A DNA stretch of 15,539 nt from an uncultured Rikenella sp. Lineage in GTDB: Bacteria > Bacteroidota > Bacteroidia > Bacteroidales > Rikenellaceae. Shown piece by piece: positions 1-6,575 of the stretch (positions are counted from its first letter, which is position 1; the number at the start of each line of letters is the position of its first letter). Both the position numbers and the translations under genes were made by a program. The notes under the pieces are model-generated. The model was not told the DNA's origin. It saw nothing but the letters and a program-made list of their open reading frames with translations, and did no database searches. The stretch lies in NCBI RefSeq assembly GCF_910577125.1, contig NZ_CAJTMN010000048.1:1-15539 (forward strand). Direction: 5' to 3'.

Positions 1-5
1 CGCGC

Positions 6-76
6 GGGCCGGAGCCACCCCAGGCGTAGGCCTGCAACTCGACGGAGCTCGTTTTAGGCCACGCTGGCTCCGACCC
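6..76. repeat. GGGCCGG-class nested hairpin, copy 1 (left edge)
   Basis: The outer arms are GGGCCGGAGCCA and TGGCTCCGACCC, with an inner stem around GGCCT and AGGCC. The first 32 bases of the window are identical to 4993-5024. It lies just downstream of bioD, the last gene of the operon inside the window, so it could help end transcription, but no T-run follows it. Confidence 0.7.
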
Positions 77-92
77 GCACAAAGCCCGCCCC

Positions 93-767
93 TCAGAGCG
101 CCGGGATGTCGATCAGACGCGCCGAAGGCCAGTGAACCCGCAGATAGTCAGCGATATACGCCCGCGTGTCCGCCGCGATGACCGGGTCGCCCGCCGGACA
201 GAGATTCCAGAGCACCCCCGCCACCTCGATCCCCCGCGCCCGGCAAGCCTCGAAGCTCAACAGCGTGTGGTTCAGGCTCCCCAGCTTCGCCGACGTCACG
301 AACAGCAGCGGCAGCCGCCGCTCCGCCACATAGTCGATCGTGAGGTACTCGCGCCCCCCCTCCGCCGTGGGGAACGGAGCCAGCGGCACCGCCAGCCCCC
401 CTGCCCCCTCGACCAGCACGATGTCGTAGAGCCCCCGCAGCCGCTCCGTCGAGGCGTCGATCCGCGCCGTCTCCACCGTGTGCCCCTCCAGCGCCGCCGC
501 TAAGTGCGGCGAGGCCGGAAAACGGTAGACCAGCGGAGCCGTCGTCCCGTCGAGATCCACCTCCTGCAGCGGAATCCCCATCAGCCGCCGGTGCAGCTCG
601 ATGTCCTCCGAGAGGCCCGTGTTGCCCGTCTGGACGAACTTCTGGGTGATGACCCGCGCGCCCTGTTCCTCGGCCAGGCGGCGCGCCAGCAGCCCCGTGG
701 CGTAGCTCTTCCCGGCATCGGTGTCGATGCCGCTCACGAAGTAGACGCCGGATGAAAATGGTGTCAT
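93..767 (-). CDS. bioD: Dethiobiotin synthetase BioD
   Basis: ATP-dependent dethiobiotin synthetase, 224 aa. It closes the ureido ring of 7,8-diaminopelargonic acid with CO2, the penultimate step of biotin synthesis, in the cytoplasm. Visible motifs are the P-loop GIDTDAGKS (residues 13-21), KFVQTG (43-48), equivalent to the substrate-binding lysine loop KPVASG of the E. coli enzyme, and VEGAGG (119-124). The length is normal for the family. The frame stays open far upstream, but that part is antisense shadow inside bioC; the ATG at 767 overlaps the bioC stop in an ATGA and gives the correct N-terminus. It is the last gene of the operon within the window. A C7 run near 353-359 (plus strand) is a possible sequencing or slippage spot. 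Confidence 0.95.
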   Translation of the reverse strand: MTPFSSGVYFVSGIDTDAGKSYATGLLARRLAEEQGARVITQKFVQTGNTGLSEDIELHRRLMGIPLQEVDLDGTTAPLVYRFPASPHLAAALEGHTVETARIDASTERLRGLYDIVLVEGAGGLAVPLAPFPTAEGGREYLTIDYVAERRLPLLFVTSAKLGSLNHTLLSFEACRARGIEVAGVLWNLCPAGDPVIAADTRAYIADYLRVHWPSARLIDIPAL

Positions 768-1528
768 GGTTTTTGTGCGATGATGATCGTCGGATGAAAC
801 GTCAAAGTTACGCCATCCGCCGCGATTTCGGAAGTCCCGGCGCACGCAGCGCGATAATCCGCGTCGAATTGCCTCAGCCGCCCCCGCGTCCACCGCTCCT
901 CGGCCACCGCGTTGACCCCCGTCCGGCTCAGGTGGCGCAACACCTCCAGCGGAGTCGGGTAGGGCACCGCCTCGATCCGCTCCTCCCGGTCGGTGATTTG
1001 TAAGTGATTGGAGATGAAGATGTCGGAGAGCTCCGACAGCGAATAATATTCCAGCCCCCGTCCCGTCGCCGCCGTGATTTCGCGGAAATTTCGAGGGCCG
1101 AACGTCCCCACCGCCAGGAATCCGCCGCGCCGCAGCCCCCGTGCCGCGCGAGCCGCGAAAGCCGGCAGGTCGTCGAACCACTGCACCGTCGACGCCGTCG
1201 CGATCAGGTCGTAGCGCGCCTCGCCGAACGGGAAATATTCGCCGTCGCCCGCCTCGAAAGCGACCTCCGGCGGCAGAAAACGCCCGCTCTCCGGCACCAG
1301 ATCGTTCGCCGTCCACGCCGCCCCCGGGAAGAGCGCGACCAGCCGCCGCGTCAGAAATCCCGTCCCCGCGCCGATCTCGACCCCGCGCCGCACCGCCTCG
1401 GCCGGTATCCGCTCCGCCAGCAGACCGGCCATCCGCTCCGCCATTGTCCGCTGGACGACCGCCCCCGTCTCGTAGGTCGCCAGATTCCGGGCGAACCTCC
1501 TCTGTAACAACTCCTTATTGTGCTTCAT
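764..1528 (-). CDS. bioC: Malonyl-ACP O-methyltransferase BioC
   Basis: SAM-dependent methyltransferase, 254 aa, predicted to methylate the free carboxyl of malonyl-ACP so that fatty-acid synthase can build the pimeloyl chain. The SAM motif I is EIGAGTG (residues 51-57), the acidic loop is near 92-97 (EAGDGE), and STVQWFDD (113-120) resembles the BioC post-II motif. The N-terminus RRFARNLATYE (10-20) is typical of BioC, where a similar stretch carries the F/Y pattern before the Rossmann fold. The start ATG lies 14 nt inside the end of bioG and its stop overlaps bioD, so translation is probably coupled. The context (bioF, bioG and bioD adjacent) makes the assignment firm. Confidence 0.93.
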   Translation of the reverse strand: MKHNKELLQRRFARNLATYETGAVVQRTMAERMAGLLAERIPAEAVRRGVEIGAGTGFLTRRLVALFPGAAWTANDLVPESGRFLPPEVAFEAGDGEYFPFGEARYDLIATASTVQWFDDLPAFAARAARGLRRGGFLAVGTFGPRNFREITAATGRGLEYYSLSELSDIFISNHLQITDREERIEAVPYPTPLEVLRHLSRTGVNAVAEERWTRGRLRQFDADYRAACAGTSEIAADGVTLTFHPTIIIAQKP

Positions 1529-2231
1529 GAATCCAACGCATCAGGAACTCCCCGTCGGCCAGCGGATAGTGCGGCATCCCCTCCCCGGCAGTCACCCGCA
1601 CCCCCGCCTCCGTCCAGTAACGCATCATGTTTTCCGGCGGAAAAATCGCATCTTCCGTTCCCGCCACCGCTCCCGTCCAGAAGCCCGCATGCGGTACCGA
1701 CACAGTCGCCGCCGTCTCCGCCGCCCCGTCCCGCAGCCGCCGCAGCTCCTCGCCTATCTCCTCCAACCCTCTGGTCGATCGGTGTTTATAGTACTCCCGT
1801 AAAACCTCCTGCGTGCCGCACATCCGCTCTAAGAAGCGCCCCGTCCCCGCCCCCTCGATGCTCCGGACGGTCACCGCGAAAGCCCGCACCGGAATCCCGT
1901 AGGTGTCGTGCACCGGCAGCGGCGTCCCGTTGACCGCCACCGCCCCGTCCCAAGTCCAATCCGCCTCTCCGAAAATCCGCTCCGCCGCCCACACCCCGAA
2001 CGACCAGGCGATCAGGTGTTTGTGCCGGTAAGGCGCTATTTGTGCATAGAGTTCGCGGACTTCTGTGGCAGAGGGAAAGCTGCGGTAGTCGAAGAGGCAC
2101 AGCAAGTCGTATCCTTGCGGCAACGCGAGGTGTCTGACCAGCTCGTCCGACCCCGCCCATCCCGCAGCGAAGACGACCACCCCCCGTTCGCTCCGCATCT
2201 CCGGCCGCGAATTTATCCAAACTGCCTGCAT
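1515..2231 (-). CDS. bioG: Pimeloyl-ACP methyl ester esterase BioG (DUF452)
   Basis: Alpha/beta-hydrolase-like protein of 238 aa in the DUF452/BioG family. BioG removes the methyl ester from pimeloyl-ACP methyl ester and so ends BioC-primed chain elongation; it replaces BioH in many Bacteroidetes and some Proteobacteria. The nucleophile elbow is AWSFGVW with Ser77. Likely triad partners are Asp194 (in TEDAIFPP) and His221 (in GMPHYPLADG); this assignment is my inference from spacing. The FAAGWAGS stretch (21-28) fits the oxyanion region. It overlaps bioF upstream by 19 nt and bioC downstream by 14 nt, indicating coupled translation. Pairing with bioC is the expected gene neighbourhood. Confidence 0.92.
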   Translation of the reverse strand: MQAVWINSRPEMRSERGVVVFAAGWAGSDELVRHLALPQGYDLLCLFDYRSFPSATEVRELYAQIAPYRHKHLIAWSFGVWAAERIFGEADWTWDGAVAVNGTPLPVHDTYGIPVRAFAVTVRSIEGAGTGRFLERMCGTQEVLREYYKHRSTRGLEEIGEELRRLRDGAAETAATVSVPHAGFWTGAVAGTEDAIFPPENMMRYWTEAGVRVTAGEGMPHYPLADGEFLMRWIHEAQ

Positions 2232-3406
2232 AACGTGGCGAATTGTTCGATTTTATAAGGCGTGTGGCCCGCGCAGAGCGACACCCTCAGCCGCGCCTCT
2301 CCCTCCGGCACCGTCGGATGGCGGATCGCCGTCACCCAGAACCCCTCCTCCTTCAGCGCCCCGGCCATGGCCAGCGCCCGTTCGTTGCTCCCCGCCCGGA
2401 TGGGGACGATCTGCGACTCATACGGAGCAGCAGACTCTAAAATCTTGTTAACCAGCGTGATAAGCTCCCGAATCCGCTCCCTCCGCGGCGCGAACTCCGG
2501 CATCAGCCCCAGCAGAAACCGCGTCCACTCCAGCGAGATGTCCGGCAGCGCCGTCGAGAAGATCAGCGGCCGCATGCGGTTGACCAGCAGCCGTTTGGTC
2601 TCATCCGAGCACCCCACCGCCGCCCCCTGCGACGCCAGCGCCTTGCCGAACGTCACCACGTGGTAGTCCGCCCGCAAAAGGTGCTCCGGCCGCCCCGCGT
2701 TGTAGGCCGCCAGCAATCCCGCCCCGCACCTTTCGCCCGCCCCGTCCTCGTCCTCAGGCCCGTAGACCCCGAACGCGTGCGCCTCGTCTAAGTAGAGCCG
2801 GAACCCGTACCGGTGTTGCAACTCCGCCAGCTCCGCCAGCGGCGCGAAGTCGCCGTCCATGCTGAACAGGCTCTCCGTCACGACGATAATCCGCCCCCCG
2901 CGGCCGCGCTGCGCCTCGAGCATCGCTTCGAGCTGCTCCATGTCGTTGTGGCGGAACCTGCGCCACTCGACCCCCGATCCGCAGAGCCTCAGCCCGTCGA
3001 TCAGGCTGGCATGCACCAGTTTGTCCGCCAGCACGAGGTCTCCGCGCTCCGTCACCGCCGGCAGCACCCCCGTATTGACTGCGAATCCCGACCCCAGGAC
3101 CAGCGCCCGCTCCGTCCCCAGCAAATCGGCCACCGCCGTTTCGAGTGCCTCGTAGGCCGGGCTGTTCCCCGTCATCAGGCGTGAGGCCGGATTCCCCAGC
3201 AGGAACCGGTCGACATCCGCCTCCAGCAGAAACCGGTTCTGCAAGGCCGGCTCGGCCAGCCCCAGGTAGTCGTTCGATGAGAGGTTGTAGTACTCCCGCT
3301 CCCCCTCGTAGATGTAGGTTCCGACGCTCCGTAACGTACAGAGGCTGCGCAGGTTGCCCTGCGCAGCCAACGCGTCGAGTATCTGCCTTTCGCGACTCTC
3401 TGCCAT
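2213..3406 (-). CDS. bioF: 8-amino-7-oxononanoate synthase BioF (alpha-oxoamine synthase)
   Basis: PLP-dependent alpha-oxoamine synthase, 397 aa, condensing pimeloyl-ACP with alanine to KAPA. Visible features are NDYLGL (45-50), SRLMTGN (75-81), the conserved His132, TESLFSMDGDFAPL (177-190), DEAH (207-210, PLP aspartate and histidine), and TFGKALASQGA (252-262) with the Schiff-base Lys255. The length is normal. The ATG at 3406 is preceded by an AGGAGGAG Shine-Dalgarno that lies in the last codons of the DUF2007 gene. The family also includes glycine C-acetyltransferase and, in sulfonolipid producers, cysteate acyltransferases; position directly before bioG-bioC-bioD favours BioF. Substrate choice cannot be proved from the sequence alone. 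Confidence 0.88.
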   Translation of the reverse strand: MAESRERQILDALAAQGNLRSLCTLRSVGTYIYEGEREYYNLSSNDYLGLAEPALQNRFLLEADVDRFLLGNPASRLMTGNSPAYEALETAVADLLGTERALVLGSGFAVNTGVLPAVTERGDLVLADKLVHASLIDGLRLCGSGVEWRRFRHNDMEQLEAMLEAQRGRGGRIIVVTESLFSMDGDFAPLAELAELQHRYGFRLYLDEAHAFGVYGPEDEDGAGERCGAGLLAAYNAGRPEHLLRADYHVVTFGKALASQGAAVGCSDETKRLLVNRMRPLIFSTALPDISLEWTRFLLGLMPEFAPRRERIRELITLVNKILESAAPYESQIVPIRAGSNERALAMAGALKEEGFWVTAIRHPTVPEGEARLRVSLCAGHTPYKIEQFATLCRQFG

Positions 3407-3409
3407 CCG

Positions 3410-3655
3410 TTACTCCTCCTGCAATGCCGCCCCCGGCACGATCTGCACCGCTTCCGAAGCCGCGGCGCACGGCACGATCAGGCTGACCTGTCCCTGGATG
3501 AACGGCAGCACGCCTCCGCCCGTGGCCCCGTCCACTTCGCATTCGATTCCCCGGCTGCGGAGCAGGTCGGCGTCGAGCCAGGCCTCTTCCGGGTTGGTGT
3601 AGCGTTTGATGACGACCAGCCGGCTGCGGTCGTCCCGATGGGTTTGGTGTGTCAT
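3410..3655 (-). CDS. DUF2007-type small protein
   Basis: Small protein of 81 aa. The core, VVIKRYTNPEEAWLDADLL followed by RSRGIECEVDG (residues 14-43), matches the DUF2007 pattern, a ferredoxin-like fold said to resemble GlnB/PII signal proteins; function is unknown. It could be a regulatory or adaptor subunit. The frame is open further upstream, but the chosen ATG at 3655 overlaps the comB stop in an ATGA, and the DUF2007 match starts just after it. It ends 3 nt before bioF, whose Shine-Dalgarno lies inside its last codons, so this gene probably affects bioF translation as well. No signal peptide or membrane segment is visible. Confidence 0.82.
   Translation of the reverse strand: MTHQTHRDDRSRLVVIKRYTNPEEAWLDADLLRSRGIECEVDGATGGGVLPFIQGQVSLIVPCAAASEAVQIVPGAALQEE
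3413..3420 (-). promoter_or_regulatory. Strong Shine-Dalgarno of bioF
   Basis: AGGAGGAG sits 6 nt before the bioF ATG, within the last codons of the DUF2007 gene. Bacteroidetes usually have weak or no such sites, so a perfect one is notable and fixes the bioF start. Confidence 0.7.
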
Positions 3656-4395
3656 AATCGTATACCTCCTTCCGGTTCGTAAAGTTTGGGTACGATCTCG
3701 AGCTCGTTCCGTCTGAGGCACCAGGCGATGTCCTCTCCCCACCGTTCGCGGATGGTGTGGTAGTGGAGGCAGTGGTCCAGCGCGCCTTGCAGGTCGTCTT
3801 CGTAGCGTCCGTAGACGTCTGCGCACCACCAGGCGATGTCGCTGAGGTCGTACGCATACCGGAGGTTCAAATACCGTGCCATCATGCCCGCGCACAAGCT
3901 GTCTTCGATGGTGAACCGGTCGTGTCGTCCGGAGCAGACGAGGGCGATGTCTTTCCCGAGCTCTCCCAACCGCCTTGCGACGGCGTCTGCGTTGAGCAGG
4001 GCGGCGATATAGATTTCGTCGGCGAGCCCTCTGGCGCAGTTCACGGCGCGTGTGCCGTTGGTGGTGCTCATGACGACGGTGGCGTCCCGCACCGCTTCGG
4101 GGGTGTACCTCAGGGGGGAGTTGTCGAGGTCGAACCCTTCGATAATCACGGTGTTTCGTTCCCCACCGAGCAGCACGGGCCCCTGATCTCCCGCCGTGCG
4201 GTGTGCCTGTAGGATTTGGTCTCGGAGCCGGAAGCTCTCTTCGATGCCGGTGACGGGGATAATCTCTCTGGCTCCGTTTCCGAGTGCGGTGACGATGACG
4301 GAGGTGGCGCGGAAGACGTCGATGACGGCGACGTTCCGTCCGCGGACTCGTTCGGGAGTGACTTCTGCGGCAGTGGTGATGATATCGACCTGCAT
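3652..4395 (-). CDS. comB: 2-phosphosulfolactate phosphatase family protein ComB
   Basis: ComB-family phosphatase, 247 aa. In methanogens ComB removes phosphate from 2-phosphosulfolactate to give sulfolactate on the way to coenzyme M, with Mg2+. The family signatures are present: VIDVFRATS (24-32), LLGGER (75-80), GFDLDNSP (87-94), STTNGTRA (110-117), CSGR (154-157) and TIEDSLCAG (162-170). Length is normal. It is the first gene of the compact operon that continues into bioF-bioG-bioC-bioD and overlaps the DUF2007 gene by 4 nt. Bacterial homologues are common where coenzyme M is not expected, so the true substrate is open; sulfonate or sulfonolipid metabolism is one possibility (inference). 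Its 5' end lies only 55 nt from a FISUMP cassette on the opposite strand. Confidence 0.88.
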   Translation of the reverse strand: MQVDIITTAAEVTPERVRGRNVAVIDVFRATSVIVTALGNGAREIIPVTGIEESFRLRDQILQAHRTAGDQGPVLLGGERNTVIIEGFDLDNSPLRYTPEAVRDATVVMSTTNGTRAVNCARGLADEIYIAALLNADAVARRLGELGKDIALVCSGRHDRFTIEDSLCAGMMARYLNLRYAYDLSDIAWWCADVYGRYEDDLQGALDHCLHYHTIRERWGEDIAWCLRRNELEIVPKLYEPEGGIRL

Positions 4396-4418
4396 AGGTG
4401 TTGTTTTTGAGTCGGTCG

Positions 4419-4433
4419 CGGGACGATGTCCCG
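4419..4433. repeat. Small hairpin upstream of comB
   Basis: CGGGAC-gat-GTCCCG is a perfect 6-bp stem with a 3-nt loop, 24 nt before the comB start codon and just before FISUMP cassette 1. It would lie in the comB 5' leader if transcription starts further right. Role unknown. Confidence 0.45.
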
Positions 4434-4451
4434 AGTTTGTTTTGTTATCTC

Positions 4452-4634
4452 CCCGCCCCGGGCTTCCGCGAGAGAGCCAATGGCGGGCTGAGCAGCGTCG
4501 GCAACAACGGGTTCAGCTGGGCTGCTACGGCCAGCAGTGTCTATGGCACGTACTTGGGTTTCAGCGTAACAGACCTTAACTCCTACGCGAACGGTCGCGT
4601 CTACGGTTTTCAGTTGCGTTGCCTCTCGGAATAA
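4452..4634 (+). pseudogene. FISUMP C-terminal cassette 1 (60 codons plus stop)
   Basis: The plus strand encodes PAPGFRERANGG at the start, GFSWAATASS in the middle and GFQLRCLSE-stop at the end. This resembles the last third of a FISUMP (Fib_succ_major) domain, from the PAxGYR motif through the W(A/S) motif to the final G-x-x-x-RC strand; FISUMP domains have a C-type-lectin-like fold. There is no stop within it and no N-terminal part. A GTG at 4398 would give a 78-codon reading frame, but no ribosome site or FISUMP-like N-terminus precedes the cassette. Bases 4451-4463 and 4611-4638 are identical to the matching ends of cassettes 2 and 3. It diverges from comB. Most likely a silent donor or remnant, not an expressed protein. 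Confidence 0.72.
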
Positions 4635-4642
4635 ACGGGGGC

Positions 4643-4675
4643 GTGTCGCACTCACAATTGGCCGGGTCTACCCTA
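4643..4675 (+). repeat. Cassette tail module, copy after cassette 1
   Basis: The segment GCGTGTCGCACTCACAATTG and the following CTACCC recur after cassette 2 (10110-10143). Close variants end the 77-bp modules at 5281 and 11045. It joins the cassette to the hairpin array. Confidence 0.6.
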
Positions 4676-4714
4676 ACAGGCAGCCGCTACCCCAAATTTT
4701 CCGAGGCTGTCTTA

Positions 4715-4731
4715 GCGAAACGTAGTTTCGC
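4715..4731. repeat. 17-nt mini-hairpin GCGAAAC-gta-GTTTCGC
   Basis: A perfect 7-bp stem with a 3-nt loop. It is one of ten such hairpins in the window, which share the outer GCG/CGC and differ in the inner arms with matching changes. Confidence 0.7.
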
Positions 4732-4798
4732 TCCGTCCCGCCGGGGTCACCCGGACGCCGCCCGCGCAGGGCAGTTCTATCCGGTTCGGAGCTCGACA

Positions 4799-4873
4799 GT
4801 CGCCCGCCCGCTTAAGAAGGCATATTCTGCCGATTGGCGGTGAGCCAATCCGGCAAGAATTGCCGCGGGCGAC
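4799..4873. repeat. Long hairpin h (GTCGCCCGC ends)
   Basis: A 75-bp element bounded by GTCGCCCGC and GCGGGCGAC with an inner stem GATTGGC/GCCAATC. It is an inverted copy of 14102-14176, matching at about 70 of 75 positions. Confidence 0.8.
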
Positions 4874-4879
4874 TTAATC

Positions 4880-4954
4880 GCGCGCCGACGCCTTAAAAGG
4901 CGATTCAACTATTTCGGCGCAAGCCGAATATAGTTTGAATCGACAAAGGCGCGC
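4880..4954. repeat. Long hairpin a (GCGCGCC ends)
   Basis: Bounded by GCGCGCC and GGCGCGC, with an inner stem GATTCAA/TTTGAATC and a tip CGGC-gcaa-GCCG. It begins 6 nt after hairpin h. Confidence 0.78.
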
Positions 4955-4978
4955 GGACAAGAACAAGATCGAACCCCT

Positions 4979-4995
4979 GCGGCTCGCAGAGCCGC
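4979..4995. repeat. 17-nt mini-hairpin GCGGCTC-gca-GAGCCGC
   Basis: A perfect 7-bp stem with a 3-nt loop, placed 2 nt before the GGGCCGG-class hairpin; the same spacing is seen at 10190-10209. Confidence 0.7.
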
Positions 4996-4997
4996 GC

Positions 4998-5068
4998 GGG
5001 CCGGAGCCACCCCAGGCGTAGGCCGGAAACTCGGCGAAGCTCGTTTCCGGCCTCGCTGGCGCCGGCCC
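4998..5068. repeat. GGGCCGG-class nested hairpin, copy 2
   Basis: The outer arms GGGCCGGAGCCA and TGGCGCCGGCCC pair at 11 of 12 positions. The inner arms GGCCGGAAAC and GTTTCCGGCC pair perfectly. It is related to copies at 6-76 and 10209-10288. Confidence 0.75.
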
Positions 5069-5120
5069 ACTCCAGCCCCATCCAATTTATAGTCAACAGC
5101 TCCGCCCGGTTCTCCGCCCC

Positions 5121-5156
5121 GTGTCCGCTTCACTACGGCTCCGCTGTCGCTCCGCC
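5121..5156 (+). repeat. 36-bp GTGTCCGC module, copy 1
   Basis: Begins GTGTCCGCTTCACT and ends TCGCTCCGCC. It recurs at 10817 and 13752 in the same orientation, each time before a GCGCGC-type long hairpin. Confidence 0.7.
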
Positions 5157-5203
5157 GCCTTCGGGCACTCCGAAATAGGCCTCCTATACCCCGTTCTTTG
5201 TCC

Positions 5204-5275
5204 GCGCGCTGGCGGAAATCTTATTCAAACGCGAACCACGCGTTTGAATGATTTCCTTTTCCAGCAGTCGCGCGC
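5204..5275. repeat. Long hairpin e (GCGCGC ends)
   Basis: The arms GGAAATC and GATTTCC and the inner arms ATTCAAACGC and GCGTTTGAAT form a long stem. A related element, cut by the window edge, starts at 15487 in the opposite orientation. Confidence 0.78.
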
Positions 5276-5280
5276 GGTTC

Positions 5281-5357
5281 GAGCTTTGCCCCGGATGAAA
5301 CTGCCCTCGCGCCGGGCGGGCGGTGCGTGCCGCACTCCCAATTAGCCGCCTCTACCC
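5281..5357 (+). repeat. 77-bp module, copy 1
   Basis: Begins GAGCTTTG, contains GCCGGGCGGGCGGTGCGTG and ends CTCTACCC. About 69 of 77 positions match 11045-11121. Its last part contains the hairpin GTGCG-tgc-CGCAC. Confidence 0.72.
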
Positions 5358-5426
5358 CAATGCTTTGCCCGCGCGCGGTTGAAATAGCGGCCGACCGCCG
5401 TGACATGGATCGCGGAGAGCTGTTGC

Positions 5427-6425
5427 CTAAAACGACGTCTCCGGCTGTTGCGACAGCGTGGCCACCATCACCGCCTTGATCGTGTGGAGCCGGTTTTCCG
5501 CCTCGTCGAAGACCAGCGAAGCAGCGGATTCGAACACCTCGTCCGTCACCTCCATCTCCCGCAGGCCGTACTGCCGGAAGATCTCCTGCCCGACCGTCGT
5601 TTCGAGGTCGTGGAACGCCGGCAGACAGTGCAGGAACCGGCACTCCGGATTCCCCGTCAGCTCCATCATCCGCCGATTGACCTGATACGGAAGCAGTTGC
5701 CGGATCCGTTCGCCCCACACCTCCGCCGGCTCGCCCATCGAGACCCACACGTCCGTGTAGATGAAGTCCGCCCCCTCGACCGCCTCGGCGACCTCCTCCG
5801 TAATCGTAATCCGCGCCCCCTCTTCCCGGCGGAGCTTTTCGACCAGCTCTGGCTCCGGATGGTACGCCGCAGGCGCCGCCGCCGAAAAGATCATCCCCAT
5901 CTTGGCGCACCCCACCATCAGCGACCGCGCGACATTGTTGTCCGCCGTCCCCGCGAAGCAGACCTTGATCTCCTCCAGCGGCTTGTCACAGTGCTCGATG
6001 ATGGTGAGCAGGTCGGCCAGAAACTGCGTCGGGTGACACTCGTTTGTCAGCCCGTTCCACACCGGCACCCCCGAGTATTCGGCCAGCGTCTCCACGATCT
6101 CCTGCCCGTAGCCCCGGTATTCGATTCCGTCGTACATCCGCCCCAGCACCCGCGCCGTGTCGCGGATCGACTCCTTTTTGCCCATCTGCGAGCCGCTCGC
6201 GCCGATGTAGGTCACCGCCGCCCCCTGGTCGTGTGCCCCGACCTCGAACGAACAGCGCGTCCGGGTCGAGTCCTTGGCAAAGAGCAGCACGACATTCTTC
6301 CCCGTCAGGTACCGTTCTTCGTTTCCGGCCCGTTTCTGTGCCTTGAGCCGCGCCGCGAGCCGGACGAGTCCGTCGATCTCTTCGCGCCGCAGCGATCCGA
6401 TATCTAAAAAACTTCTTCTGTACAT
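5427..6425 (-). CDS. argF: Ornithine carbamoyltransferase
   Basis: Transfers a carbamoyl group between carbamoyl phosphate and ornithine, giving citrulline, 332 aa. Carbamoyl-phosphate residues are in STRTR (53-57) and HPTQ (131-134); ornithine is bound by DVWVSMG (225-231); the catalytic cysteine loop is HCLPAFHD (266-273). Many stretches read like E. coli ArgF/ArgI, for example SIRDTARVLGRMYDGI and EYRGYGQEIVETLAEY, and TDEVFESAAS near the C-terminus. Many Bacteroidetes instead use an N-acetyl- or N-succinylornithine enzyme, so a true ornithine enzyme here could be a catabolic paralogue or acquired (inference). It stands alone between two repeat islands, with an A-rich leader before the ATG at 6425. 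Confidence 0.94.
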   Translation of the reverse strand: MYRRSFLDIGSLRREEIDGLVRLAARLKAQKRAGNEERYLTGKNVVLLFAKDSTRTRCSFEVGAHDQGAAVTYIGASGSQMGKKESIRDTARVLGRMYDGIEYRGYGQEIVETLAEYSGVPVWNGLTNECHPTQFLADLLTIIEHCDKPLEEIKVCFAGTADNNVARSLMVGCAKMGMIFSAAAPAAYHPEPELVEKLRREEGARITITEEVAEAVEGADFIYTDVWVSMGEPAEVWGERIRQLLPYQVNRRMMELTGNPECRFLHCLPAFHDLETTVGQEIFRQYGLREMEVTDEVFESAASLVFDEAENRLHTIKAVMVATLSQQPETSF

Positions 6426-6487
6426 AATCTTCTTTTAATTAATCCGATCGTTTTTCCGTACCCTCTGTCCATTGGGTTTGCTGGGAC

Positions 6488-6558
6488 TGCCGCTTTTTGG
6501 AAAAAGCGGCACCAAAAACTTTTAGTTAGCTACGCTACTCCTTAGGCTCCGCAGTCCT
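6488..6558 (+). repeat. Hairpin-ACTTT element E1
   Basis: TGCCGCTTTTT-gg-AAAAAGCGGCA (6488-6511) is followed by CCAAAAACTTTT and a 32-bp block (6527-6558), from TAGCTACGC to GCAGTCCT, that is identical to 14242-14273. The stem sequence differs from E2 yet stays self-complementary. Confidence 0.8.
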
Positions 6559-6575
6559 TAGTCTTCGAGCGTTTG

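Larger units (their letters stand above)
4396..5426. other. Repeat island 1 between comB and argF
   Basis: This 1.03 kb gap has no complete gene. In order it holds a small hairpin, FISUMP cassette 1, a tail module, a 17-nt hairpin, two long hairpins, another 17-nt hairpin, a GGGCCGG-class hairpin, a 36-bp module, a long hairpin and a 77-bp module. The promoter of the comB-bio operon must lie at its left end, but I could not find a good Bacteroidetes -7/-33 pair there. Confidence 0.8.

Noticed and set aside
768..1316. N-terminal extension of the bioD frame
   Set aside because: The extension is antisense-frame noise inside bioC; the P-loop motif begins just after the ATG at 767, which overlaps the bioC stop.
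2646..2658. Possible parS site (CCACGTGG core) in bioF
   Set aside because: Only the 8-10 bp core is palindromic; the outer bases of the known 16-bp parS consensus do not match, and it lies in codons for a conserved region.
3656..3895. Longer start for the DUF2007 protein (161 codons)
   Set aside because: The extra part overlaps the comB coding sequence in another frame and has no family match; the ATGA overlap favours the 81-aa form.
4398..4451. GTG start that would make cassette 1 a 78-aa protein
   Set aside because: No ribosome site, no promoter on this strand and no FISUMP N-terminal half; the added residues have no similarity to the domain.
4956..4990. tRNA-like stretch around GATCGAACCCC
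   Set aside because: No cloverleaf could be drawn around it; the bases belong to the boundary between a long hairpin and a mini-hairpin.
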